Shown piece by piece: positions 23,174-34,438 of a stretch of DNA of 64,000 nt (positions are counted from its first letter, which is position 1; every line of letters starts with the position of its first letter). The notes beneath the pieces were generated by a model. That model was given only the letters and a program-made list of their open reading frames with translations. It was not told the origin of the DNA and searched no databases. This stretch comes from Stomoxys calcitrans (Eukaryota; Arthropoda; Insecta; Diptera; Muscidae): the NCBI RefSeq assembly GCF_963082655.1, contig NC_081552.1, forward strand, positions 55,802,610 to 55,866,609, read 5' to 3'. The translations under genes and the position numbers were made by a program.

Positions 23174-23956
23174 ATGGTACTAGCGTTCCGTCAATCCAAG
23201 ACTGTGCGATGGCTGCAGTGCCTCGCACTGGACTTTAAGGTTCATATCAGGAATCCGATCGGAAACCTCTCCACTTCCTTCCAGGGTTTGTTATCGTCGC
23301 CTTGATTATACCGCGATGGTATGAGCTGCTCCCATCTTTAATCCATTCTCCCATCGCCTTAAGTCTCAGAGCCGCAGTGGCTACCTCACACTTAATCTGT
23401 ATGTCAATTGGTCGAATATTTAGAATAGTCTCCAGTGCCCTAGTGGGAGTGGTCCTCATCGATCCGCCACCAAACTACTGAGGCGTAAATAAGTATTGGT
23501 CTAATCACGCTCCTGTAGAGCCAGTGGACTCTTCTTGGATTCAGGCCCCATTTCGAGACTACGGCCCGTCTACATAGTGTCCAACAGCTGTAAGCCTTCT
23601 CAGTACGCTCCTGAATGTGACTCTTCCAATTCTGTTTCCTGTCCAAGATCACACCTAAGTATTTGACCTTGTCAGATATCGAAATCGTCTTATTGAGGAA
23701 ACGTGGTGCGTTAAATTCGCCCACCTTCGTCTTCCTCGTGAACAGGCATATTTCAGACCATATGCAAGACCCTTTCGGCCCTTCTGCATAGCTCGTTCGG
23801 ATCCTTACCCCTTAGAAGTATTATAACATCGTCTGCGTAGCAGACGAATGCAAATCCCTCCTCAGTCAGCATCCGTAACAGGTCATTTGTGGTGGTCACC
23901 CATAGGAGTGGCGATAAAATGCCCCCCTGTGGCGTGCCCTGTGCAACTTTTTCCAA
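23174..23956 (-). pseudogene. LOA reverse transcriptase C-terminal fragment with intact YADD block
   Basis: The minus-strand frame 23956-23753 reads KVAQGTPQGGILSPLLW and later FVCYADDVIILLRG, the B and C blocks of reverse transcriptase with both catalytic aspartates. 23724-23440 follows in another frame with KVKYLGVILDRKQNWKSHIQ, RRVHWLYRSVIRPILIYASV (thumb region), and 23459-23247 matches 19730-19960. It is truncated on both sides and frameshifted. It derives from the same family as 19165-22090 but from a different copy, because it keeps the block deleted there. Confidence 0.88.
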
Positions 23957-24310
23957 CAGCGATCATCGAGAGACCAGTTTACGTGGGAGCTATATTAGCT
24001 TAAAAACTTATTTGCACCGTATTTGGCACAGTTGTTCAAAGTCGTAACAGAACATCGTACGCAAAATTTCAGCCAAATCGGCAAAAATTGCAGCTTGTAA
24101 CGACTATAGAAGTCAAATTGTAAGATCGGTTTATATTAGAGCTATATTAGGTTATAGAACGATTTGGACCGTACTTGACCTAGTCATTGGAAGTGAGGAC
24201 GGAACAATTCATGCAAAATTTCAGCCAAATGAAACAAAAATTGCGACTTGTAAGGGCTCAAAAAGTCAAGCCGGGAAATTGGTTTATATGGGAGCATTAT
24301 TAGATTATAG
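23957..24310 (-). mobile_element. Diverged DINE repeats without termini
   Basis: Two to three units (TTTATATTAGAGCTATATTA, CAAAATTTCAGCCAAATCGG, TGTAAGGGCTCAAAAAGTCA). Related to the units at 17690-18020. Confidence 0.55.
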
Positions 24311-24491
24311 ATCATTAAAAGTTTCTTGAAGCCAAAATCTTAATTTAATTTTCTTGCCAAAATTTTTTTTATAAAAATTGTTCCAAAAGACAACCATTTC
24401 TCAAAATTTTTTCTAACACATAATTCTATACGAATTTTCTTTTAATTTTCGTTTTATTATTTTCATTGACATAATATGTCAAAACCAGTAA
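24311..24491. other. AT-rich, nothing recognised
   Basis: Only low-complexity A/T. It ends in a doubled 16-bp stretch AAACCAGTAAGGAAAG, the second copy of which starts the DINE-E element. Confidence 0.4.
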
Positions 24492-24815
24492 GGAAAGGCA
24501 AAAACCAGTAAGGAAAGGCAAAAGTCAGGCGGAGCCGACTATATAATACCCTACAATTATCAATTCGGGCAATATATAAATATATATGTATATGAGAGCT
24601 ATATCTACATCTGAACCGACTATTAAACAGATCGTTTGAAAATTATTGTTACTACGGCCACATAGGTGCAAATCCGGCGATAAATATGTAGGGGTGTTAC
24701 ATGCAAATCTGAACCGATACTTATCAATGGGTCTAGCTCTTCTCCTTCTTAGCGTTGCAAACAAATGCCCATATCTATAATACCCTATAGCACAGTGGTG
24801 GTGTAGGGTATAAGT
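24492..24815 (-). mobile_element. DINE-E short copy
   Basis: Starts CCAGTAAGGAAAGGC, hairpin AGTCAGGCGGAGCCGACT, AATACCCTACAATT. It ends AGCGTTGCAAACAAATGCCC and CACAGTGGTGGTGTAGGGTA. Only one diverged repeat and no microsatellite lie between: an internally deleted copy with both ends. Confidence 0.8.
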
Positions 24816-24829
24816 AATAGACCGACACA

Positions 24830-25084
24830 AACAATAACCTGCTGATTCGCCGAAACTTTCATCATAAAACTAAGATATTCGCAAAGACAAGCACGCTTTG
24901 AAGGATTTAAAAGATACTGATCGGCCTATTAATAGCGTGTTGGCAATTGGTACAAAAACGCTCTGACTTTATGACCAAATGACACCGACGATGGCAAACA
25001 AATTGAGTTTTCTTTACCAATTTCACAGCAACAGAAGTATTTTGCCAATTTTCGATTTTGCAAAAAAATGTGGGTTGCCCCTGA
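24830..25084. other. Unassigned; shares a ~50-bp motif with 6530-6600
   Basis: CAATTTTCGATTTTG followed by A-rich ATGTGG, a run of Cs and CTGATGG occurs here at about 25035-25086 and at about 6548-6622. In both cases it directly precedes a DINE repeat (GGAGCTATATCC / GCAGCTATATTT). Confidence 0.4.
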
Positions 25085-25878
25085 TGGCAGCTATATTTAC
25101 ATATGGTCTGTCCTAAACCATATTTGGGTCAGATGTCGGGAGGCTTACAACAAACACACTGTTTCAAATTTCAGTCACATCGGGTAATAAATGAAGCTAT
25201 TAAGGGCTTCAGACCCTTAACTGGCAGATCGGTATATGTGGCAGCTTTATCTAATTATTGTCCGAAATTTCAGCAAAATCAAGTAATAAATAAAGCTTTA
25301 ATGGGCATCAGACCCATTATCATCATATCGGTCTATACACAAGCTATATCCAAATATGGTGCGATTTGGCCCGTTCAAGTTCTTAACCTGGGTGCAACAA
25401 AAAAAAAGACGTATCTGTGTCAAATTTCAGCTCAATATCTCAATTTTTGAGGGCTGTAGAGTGATTACAACAGACGGACGAACGGACGGACGGACAGACA
25501 CTCGAACATCGTTAAATCGCCTTAAAATTTTATGACGATCCGAAATATTGTATATTGGGTTGCCCAAAAAGTAATTGCGGATTTTTCATATAGTCGGCGT
25601 TGACAAATTTTTTCACAGCTTGTGACTCTGTAATTGCATTCTTTCTTCCGTCAGTTATCAGCTGTTACTTTTAGCTTGCTTTAGAAAAAAAGTGTAAAAA
25701 AAGTTTATTTGATTAAAGTTCATTCTAAGTTTTATTAAAAATGCATTTACTTTCTTTTAAAAAATCCGCAATTACTTTTTGGGCAATCCAATATATACTT
25801 TGTAGGGTCGGAAATGGATATTTCGGTGTGTTGCAAACGGATTGACTAAATGAATATACCCCTGTGATGGTGGGTACA
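25085..25878 (-). mobile_element. DINE-D copy interrupted by a mariner MITE
   Basis: Three units (GGCAGCTATATTTACATATG, CAAATTTCAGTCACATCGGG), microsatellite at about 25470-25500, CGATCCGAAATA, then the MITE at 25555-25791, then the continuing block ATACTTTGTAGGGTCGGAAA and the terminus CCCCTGTGATGGTGGGTA. Hairpin end missing. Confidence 0.8.
25555..25791. mobile_element. 237-bp mariner-type MITE
   Basis: Terminal inverted repeats of about 32 bp: TTGGGTTGCCCAAAAAGTAA at the left, with the inverse GGGCAATCCAA preceded by AATTACTTTTT at the right (one mismatch). TA dinucleotides flank both sides (25553-25554 and 25792-25793). The interior is AT-rich and non-coding. The insertion splits the DINE-D block GAAATATATATACTTTG, so the empty site can be read. 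Confidence 0.92.
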
Positions 25879-26860
25879 AAGTATGAAATCAATTGATTCA
25901 GAATTCTTGCAAAGAGATTTAGTTTGCTTTGTTATGCTGTGGCACCAACTTCGATGTTGAGTAGATTCAGATTAAGGACACATCTGTTTCTAAGGAGCTT
26001 GCCATTGTTGTTTATCCCCAAAAGCAATGGCAAAGGCATACGGCAACATTTACATAGAGTTTTATATCCTTTTAGCATGGCTTTCATGTTTTGCAAGTTT
26101 GTTAGTTTGTGTTGAGATTTCCATGATTGGTGTGGGAGGCCTTGAATTTCTATGGGAAATTTTAGGATAAGGCTTTTACAGATTTTATTTTTGGAATAAG
26201 TAAAACAGGTTGTTCTTGAAGCTTAAGAACTTTTCCTTTTTTGGGAAAATATTAAAGTTTGCACACCCTTACCTTAGTTTCCCTTTCTCCCTAAACACCT
26301 TGATGTTTTTAACTTTCTGGCATTACGAGTTCATCATAACTATTGCCTTAAGGTCGGCCTTTATCTATGTGTGGTAAAGCCTTTATCTATGGCATCATAT
26401 ATGCTAATTTTATTTCGGACATATAGCCTGTCAGCTATTTCGTCTTCCTTTTTTTTCGTCTAACAGTTTTGTTCGGAATTTAAATTCTCTCCAACCCCCC
26501 AAAAAGATTTTCCTGAAGTTGTTTTGCTAAATGCTGTTGTTTTTCATTTTACCCATATCCGAACATTGCCCGTGAGCCAGTCATTGTCTTAGTCTAGGGA
26601 GCCATATATTATTTACACAAATTACCTTATTTACTTGAATGTCTTCTCCTTTTGGCCTAACATTAACCAAAGCGATCTATATTCAAATTTGTTAGATAAT
26701 ATTGCAGCTGTGAAGAAAAGAAGAAAAATAATTTTTTTTGCCGATTTAGAAATTTTGCGTTTTTTCTTTTGCGGTAACATAAGAAAGACGTTCAATGACT
26801 ACAAGGAAAATATAGAATCTAACGTTGTCGAAGGGGTAGTGGTGTTGTAACTGTAGGAGA
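25879..26860. other. Unassigned, apparently low-copy sequence
   Basis: No family match; small open frames (63 and 71 codons) without recognisable domains. C/T-rich segments near 26250-26320. Could be host DNA between transposon clusters. Confidence 0.4.
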
Positions 26861-27980
26861 AACAAGTAGGAGGGTGCAAAGTTCGGCCGGGCCGAATCTT
26901 ATATACCCTCCACCATGGATCGCATTTGTCGAGTTCTATGCGCAGTATCTCTTTTTAGGCAAACAAAGAATATTGAATAAGAATAAGCTATTGTGAAATA
27001 TTTCAGTTCATTCGGATAGAACTGTAGGGGCTCAAGAAGCAAAATCGGGAGATCGGCTTATAGGGGAGCTGTATCAAGCTATTGATCGATTCAGACCATA
27101 TTATACACGTGTGTTGAAGGTCATAAGAGAAGCCGTTGCACAAAATTTCTTCCAAATCGGATGAGAATTACGCCCTCTGGAGGCTCAAGAAGTCAAAACG
27201 CAAGATCGGTTTATATGGCACCTATATCAGGTTATCTACCGATTTTGGCAATCGCACAGTTATTGGAAGTTATAACAAAACACCTCATGCAAAATTTCGG
27301 CCAAATCGGATGACAATTGCGCGCTCTATTGACTCAAGAAGTCAAGATCCAAGATCGGTTTATATGACAGCTATACCAGATTAAGCACCGATTTGAATTG
27401 TACTTAGCACAGTTACTGGAAAGGATACCAAAACACTACGTGCAAAATTTGAGTCAAATCGGATAAAAATTGCGCCCTCTAGAGGCTCAAGAAGTCAAGA
27501 CCAAAGATCAGTTTATACGGCAGCTTTATCAAAACATAGACCGATTTGAACCGTATTTGACGCAGTTGTTGGAAGTGATACCGAAACACCACGTTCAAAA
27601 TTTTAGTAACATCGGACAAGAATTGCGCCCTCTAGAGGCTCAAGAAGTCAAGACCCAAGATCGGTTTATATGGCAACTATATCAGGTTATGACACGATTT
27701 AAACCATACTTGGCACCATTGTTGGATATCGTAAAAAAACACGTCGTGCGAAAATTCATTCCAATCGGATAAGAATTGCGCACTCTAGAGGCTCAAGAAG
27801 TCAAGACCCAAGACCGGTTTATATGGCAGCTATATCAAAACATGGACAGATATGGCCCATTTACAATACCAACCGACCTACACTAATAAGAAGTATTTGT
27901 GCAAAATTTCAAGCGGCTAGCTTTACACCTTGGGAAGTTTGCGTGCTTTCGACCAACAGACGGCTAGATCGACATAAAAT
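26861..27980 (-). mobile_element. DINE-A copy lacking the TATACCC terminus
   Basis: AACAAGTAGGAGGGTGCAAA, hairpin TTCGGCCGGGCCGAA, ATACCCTCCACCATGG, six units. It is then cut near 27958 in GACCAACAGACGGCTAGATC (microsatellite reduced to one or two units) and joins a C-family array at 27981. Confidence 0.85.
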
Positions 27981-29809
27981 AGGCGGGCTGCCCCACCCGA
28001 AAACCTACCAAATGTATATTTAGACCAATCACGACAATATGGGACTCAAATGAAAGGTATTTAGGATAAGAAAACGTATCTGATATCCAATTGTCGGACC
28101 AAGTGCTAGGGGGAGCACACCAAACCCCAAAACACCCCCAAGTCAGACATATTTACCGACCATGTCACTATGGGACTCAAATGAAAGGTATTTGCGAGTA
28201 GAATACGAATATAATATCCAAATGTGGATCACGTTTCTGGGGGTCCACCCCTTTCCCAAAACACCCCCCAAAAAGGACTTATTTACTGACCATGGGAATA
28301 TGAGGCTTAAATAAAAGGTATTTGAATGCAGAATACGAATCTGATATCCAAATATAGGATCAAGTGTTTGTGAGGCCATACCTCACCAAAAACATCCCCC
28401 AAAGGGGACAAATTTACGACCATAGCAAAATGAAATGTCTTTGGGAATAAAGCACGAATTTGATGTCAATATTCTGGAAAAGTGTCTATGGAGCCACCCC
28501 ACCCCCACAACACCACTCAAATAGGAAGTATTTTCTGACTATTGCAATATGAGATTCAAATAAGAGGGTTTTTAAAGTTAAACACGAATCCGATTTATAT
28601 TTTCAAGGCCAACTCACTGAGTGGCCGCCCATCCCCCAAAACACCCCCCATGCCGGTCATTTTTGCCGACTATGGAAATATGGGGCTCAAATTAAAGGCA
28701 TGTGGGAGTAGACCACGTACGTGATATCAACATTAGAAGCCAACTGTCTAGCGGACGTCCCACCATCATAACAACCCCAAAATAGGACGTATTTGCTCAC
28801 CCAAACAATTTGGGTCTTAAAGAGAGTGGAGCTAAATATTTATAGTTTTTAGGGCCAATACCCAAACCGGACATATTTTCTGACTTTGCAATAAGAAGTT
28901 TAAATGAGATTAGAAAACGAATTTAGTATCCAATTTTGAAGGCAATGGCAATATGGGGTTCAGATAAATGATATATAGATATATGAGAATAGAGCACGAT
29001 GCTGATATATTTTCGAGGCTTATTGTTTGGGGGACCACCCCAATCCCCGAAACACCCCTTAATCGGGCATATTTACCGACCATGTCAATGTTGAGCTTAA
29101 ATGAAAGGTATTGGGGGGTAGAGCAAGAATTGATACCCATTTTCGGGACCAATTTTCTGGGGTCTACCCCTTTCCCAAAATACCCCACAAACAGCAATTT
29201 TTTACTGACCATCGCAATATGGGGCTCAAATAAATGTATTTGGGAGTAGAATACGAATTTGATATCCAAATGTAGGACCATGTATTTAGGGCATCGCCCC
29301 TTTCCCAAAACACCCCCAAAAGGAGAAAAATTTTCGACCATGCCAATATGTGGCTCAAATGAAAGGTATTTGAGATTAGAAAACTAATTTGATAACCTAT
29401 TTTGGGGCCATGCATTTGGGGGACGCCTCATCCTGTAAACTCCTCTTAAGCCCATGGCAATATGGGGTTGAAATAAATGGTATTTGAGAGAAGAACACGA
29501 TGCTGATATTTTTCAGGGCCAAGTATCTGGGGGACTACCTCTCCCCCTAAAACACCACTAAATCAGAAATCATGAGAATATCGGGCTGAAATGAAGTATT
29601 TTAAGAATGGAGTAACGTTACATCCAAACTTAAATTCGTAGACCAATAAAGATCATATGGGATTCAGATAAAGGCACTTATATTGTTAAACTATTAGTCA
29701 AGTTATCATGGTATTGTATTTTACTAAAAGATATGCGAAAATAAATATTCCAAAGAAACTTTTGTTCCATGTAAAGTAAAAGAAGGTGCAGCGCAGCGGG
29801 TCAGCTAGT
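27981..29809 (+). mobile_element. C-family copy with 3' end
   Basis: About fourteen ~130-bp units ending with AAATAAATATTCCAAAGAAA, GTAAAGTAAAAGAAGGTGCA, GCGCAGCGGGTCAGCTAG. Order and sequence of units match 46360-47902 and, inverted, 14253-16140. The 5' leader is missing at the DINE-A junction. Confidence 0.7.
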
Positions 29810-30669
29810 ATGACATAAAAGTGAGGTCCAAGTAGTTGGGGGTCAAATGTAGCATACAAAATCAGATCGAAGTATAGGGGGTCACGACACCCCTCAAAAA
29901 CGCCATTAGACCCATTATGACTATATGATACTTGGTTGAACTGATTTTCTTAAAATTTTTATAGATTGTGTACGTTTGTCTGGAAGGAAACATAGACTTT
30001 CCAATTTTTAATTATCGGGTGGAGGCGGACCCTCCCCCTTAGCCCAAAAACGCCACCCATATCCGAAAGTGGTCCGATCGGCACAATAAGGGTATCAAAG
30101 AAAGCTATTGTAGAAAACGAATATAGTATTAAAATTTGAACTTCATTTCCGTTGGGAATAAAGAACGAATTTGATATGCAAAGTGCCGGTGGCCGCCCCA
30201 GCCCCAAAACACCCTCCAAACGGTTCATATTTACCGACCATGGCAATATAGAGCTCAAATTAAAGGGATTTGGAAGTGTAGCACGAATTTGATACCCATA
30301 TTTCAGTCGAAATGTCTGACCCCTAATGAGAACATTATCCTAAGGAAGAACATTACCGCCAAGACTGAGAAAGGGCAAATTCTCACACATCAATGAGTGG
30401 TTTCCGATTCAAGTTTAAAGTCAATAATAAGGGACCTTTTTTTATAGCCGAGTTCGAACGGCGTCCCACAGTTCGACACCTCTTTGGAGAAAATTTTTTA
30501 AATGACCATGCATGGCATTTAACCACGCAAATGACGCCAACATTAAGAGGGGATGAACACCGTTTTGTAGGATGTTCTCGCCAGGATTCGAACGCGTTCA
30601 GCGTCATAGGCTACAATGGCACGAATTCGATATCCGCATTCATGGTGAAGTGTCCCCACCCTAAAAAAA
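29810..30669 (+). mobile_element. C-family subfamily carrying an internal SINE
   Basis: Sequence such as TTTTTAATTATCGGGTGGAG, GCGGACCCTCCCCCTTAGCC, AAAACGCCACCCATATCCGA matches 41860-41960. The SINE at 30365-30618 is followed by CACGAATTCGATATCCGCAT and GGTGAAGTGTCCCCACCCTA, identical to the downstream flank of the SINE at 42060-42279. After a DINE-A insertion the C tail continues as TTAGAGAGTTAA at 32161-32172. Confidence 0.65.
30365..30618 (-). mobile_element. Decayed tRNA-derived SINE inside C family
   Basis: Body CCGATTCAAGTTTAAAGTCA, TATAGCCGAGTTCGAACGGC, then inverted B box GGATTCGAAC and GCGTTCAGCGTCATAGGC. The A-box end is degraded (TACAATGGCACG instead of the GCGCTACGGTGG type). 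It shares these changes with the copy at 42060-42279. Confidence 0.8.
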
Positions 30670-32160
30670 AACAAGTAAAAGCGTGCTAAGTTCGGCCGGG
30701 CCGAATCTTATATACCCTCCACCATGGATCGCATTTGTCGAGTTCTTTTCCCGGCATCTCTTCTTAGGCAAAAAAGGATATAAGAAAAGAGTTGCTCTGC
30801 TATTAAAACGATATCAAGATATGGTCCGGTTCGGACCACAATTAAATTATATGTTGGAGACCTGTGTAAAATTTCAGCCAATTCGTATAAGAATTGCGCC
30901 CATTGGGGCTCACGAAGTAAAATAGAGAGAACGATTTATATGGGATCTTTATCGGGCTATAGACCGATTCAGACCATAATAAACACGTTTGTTGATGGTC
31001 ATAAGAGGAACCGTCGTACAAAATTTCAGGCATATCGGATAATAATTGCGACCTCTAGTGGTCAAGAAGTCAAGATCCCAGATCGGTTTATATGGCAGCT
31101 ATATAAGGTTATGAACCGATTTAAACCTTATTTGACACAGTTGTTGAAAGTAAAAATAAAATACGTCATGCAAAATTTCAGCCAAATCGAATAGGAATTG
31201 CGCCCTCTAGAAGCTCAAGAAGTCAAATCCCCAGATCTGTTTATATGACAACTATATCAACTTATGGACCGATTTCAACCATACTTGGCACAGTTGTTGA
31301 ATATCATAACAAAATACCTCGTGCAAAATTTCATTCCAATCGGATAAGAATTGTGCCCTCTTGAGGCCCAAGAAGTCAAGACCCAAGATCGGTTTATATG
31401 GCGGCTATATCAGGTTATGGACCGATTTAAACCATACTTGGCATAGTTGTTGGGTATCAAAACAAAACACGTCGTGCAAAATTCCATTCCATTCGGATAA
31501 GAATTGCGCCCTCTAGAGGCTCAAGAAGTCAAGACCCAAGATCAATTTATATGGCAGCTATATCAGGTTATACACCGATTTGAACCATACTTGGCACACT
31601 TTTTGGATATAATAACAAAACACGTCGTGCAAAATTTCATTCCAATCGGATAAGAATTGCGCACTCTAGAGGCTCAAGAAGTCAAGACCCAAGATCGGTT
31701 TATATGGCAGCTATATCAGATTATGGACCGATTTGAACTATACTTGGCACAGATGTTGGATATCATAGCAAAACACGTGGTGCAAAATTTCATTCCAATC
31801 GGATAAGAATTGCGCACTCTAGAGGCTCAAGAAGTCAAGACCCAAGATCGGTTTATATGGCAGCTATATCAAAACATGAACCGATATGGCCCATTTACAA
31901 TACCAACCGACCTACTCTAATAAGAAGTATTTGTGCAAAATTTCAAGCGGCTAGCTTTACTCCTTCGAAAGTTAGCGTGCTTTCGACAGACAGACGGACG
32001 GACGGACGGACGGACAGACGGACGGACATGGCTAGATCGACACAAAATGTCACGACGATCAAGAATATATATACTTTATGGGGTCTCAGACGAATATTTC
32101 GAGTAGCTACAAACAGAATGACGAAATTAGTATACCCCCCATCTTATGGTGGAGGGTATA
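30670..32160 (-). mobile_element. DINE-A, complete copy (1.49 kb)
   Basis: ACAAGTAAAAGCGTGCTAAG, perfect hairpin TTCGGCCGGGCCGAA, ATACCCTCCACCATGG. About eight units follow; AGATCGG landmarks at 31388, 31540, 31692 and 31845 give a 152-bp period. Microsatellite at about 31985-32028, block ATCAAGAATATATATACTTT, terminus ATGGTGGAGGGTATA. It is inserted in the tail of a C element: CCACCCTAAAAA before it and TTAGAGAGTTAA after it are contiguous at about 42318-42342. Confidence 0.93.
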
Positions 32161-32172
32161 ATTAGAGAGTTA

Positions 32173-33275
32173 ACGAGTAAAAAGGCGTTAAGTTCAGCCA
32201 GGCCGAACTTTGGATACCCACCACCTCTGGTATATGTATAAACCACCTTTCATCAAAATCCAGTGAAAATTGTATACCTTATATTCCATAGCAGTTATAT
32301 CGATATATGTTCCGATTTGGACCAAATACTAATAAATACAAGTCATTGTTCAATTATGTATAATAAAATATTGGTCTTTTTAGTAGCTATATCTAATAAT
32401 AAACCGATCTGAATCATATACAATATGGATGTCGAAAAGCCTAACATAAGTCAATGTGTCCAATTTCAGTTAAATTGGATTATAAATGCGCTTTTTTTGG
32501 CTCTAAGACTTAAAATCGAGATATCGGTCTATATGACAGTTATATGCAAATCTTAATCGATCTAGACCAAATTGCAGAAATATGTGGAGGGGCTTAACTC
32601 AACTCTCTATCCCAAAATTAGGCATCATCGGACAATAAATTGCGCCTTTTATGGGCCAAGACCCAAAATCGGAGGATCGGTATATATGGCAGCTATATCC
32701 AAATATAAACCGATCTGGGCAAAATTGATGAAGGATGTCGAGAGGCCTAACACAACTCACTGTCCCAAATTTCAGCAAAATCGGATAATCAATGTGGCTT
32801 TTATTTAAATTTTAAATCTGAGGATCGGTCTATATGTCAGCTTTATCCAAATCTGGACCGATCTACGCCAAATTGACGAAGGATGTCGAAGGGCCTAAGA
32901 CAACTTACTGTCTTAAATGTCAACATAATCGGATAATAAATGTGGCTTTTATTGGCCTAAGACCCTAAATCGGCAGATCGGTCTATATGGGGGCTATATC
33001 AAGATACAGTCCGATATAGCCCATCTTCGAACTTAACCGGCTTATGGACAAAAAAAAAGAACCTGTGCAAAATTTCAGCCCAATATCTCTTTTTTTAAAG
33101 ACTGTAGCGTGATTTCAACAGACAGACGGACAGACGGACGGACATGTCTAGATCGTCTTAGATTTTTACGCTGATCAAGAATATATATACTTTAAAGGGT
33201 CGGAAATGGATATTTCGATGTGTTGCAAACGGAATGACAAAATAAATATACCCCTATCCTTCGGTGGTGAGTATA
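32173..33275 (-). mobile_element. DINE-B, complete copy (1.10 kb)
   Basis: CGAGTAAAAAGGCGTTAAG, hairpin TTCAGCCAGGCCGAA (two changes), GGATACCCACCACCTC. About five ~153-bp units, microsatellite at about 33118-33146, TGATCAAGAATATATATACT and the terminus TTCGGTGGTGAGTATA. Only TTAGAGAGTTAA separates it from the preceding DINE-A. Confidence 0.9.
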
Positions 33276-34438
33276 AAAATCAATTGTGTTTGTTTGTGGG
33301 TATGTTTGTTTGTTTGTGTGTTCCTTATACACTCAAAAACATAATGAGCCCGTGGTGAAAATATGGTACTAAATTTTTTGATATCTGAAAGGAGGGCGGA
33401 CCCTCCCCTTGCCCTAATTTTCAGAAACACGAGATTTTGGTGAAGGTGCAGCGATTTAAGCGAAATTTTGTGTGATCTCTTATAGTACTCTAAAAATAAT
33501 AATTTGGTATCCAGATTTCGGATGGGGTACCTAGGGGGACGGCCCCACCCTAAAACCTACCAAATATATATTTAGACCAATCACGACAATATGGGACTCA
33601 AATGAAAGTTATTTAGGAAAACAAAACATATCTGATATCCAAATGTGAGACCAAGTTTCTGCGGGTCCACCCCTCCAAAACGAGGACAAATTTACGACCA
33701 TAGCAATATGGGTCTCAAATGAAAGGTCTTTGGAAGTAAAGCAGAAATCTGGTATCAATATTCGGTAAATTGTGTCTATGGGGCCCCCATATCAGGACAC
33801 CCTCCTAATAGGACTTATTTACTGACCATTGCCATATAGGGCATAAATAAAAGGTATTTGAGTGTAGAATACGAATATGATATCCAAATGTGGGGTCAAG
33901 TGTTTGGGGGGCCGCCCCTCCCAAAAATACCCCAAAAGAGGACAAACTTACAACCATAGCAATATGGGGCTCAAATGAAAGGTCTTTGGAAGTAAACCAC
34001 GAATCTGATATCAAAATTCGGGATCAACTGCCTAGGAAACGTCCCTCCTCCAAAACAACCCCAAATGGAACGGCTTTGCTCACCATGACAATTTGGGCAT
34101 TAAAGGGCGTGAATCTCGATATTGATAGTTAGGGTCCATACCCCAAACCGGCCATATTTGCTGACTTTTGCTATAAGGGGTTCATAGTATTTGAGATTAG
34201 AAAACGAATTTGATATTCAATTTGAGGCAAAAGGCACTATGCAGTTCAAACAAATGATATTGGAGAGTAGAGCACGATGCTGATATATTTACAGGGGTTA
34301 GTGTTTTGGGATACCACCCAACTCCCCAAAACACCCCCAAATCGAGCATATTTACCGACCACGTCAATGTGGGGCTCAAATAAAAGGTGTTGAGGAGAAT
34401 AGTTCGAAATTCATACCCACTTTCGTGGGTATAAATTT
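33276..34438 (+). mobile_element. C-family copy, 5' leader and ~130-bp units
   Basis: AAAATCAATTGTGTTTGTTT leader, GGCGGACCCTCCCCTTGCCC, then the uninterrupted junction CTCTAAAAATAATAATTTGG (the empty site for the DINE-A at 11987) and about seven units. No 3' CTAG end before unassigned DNA begins. Confidence 0.65.
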
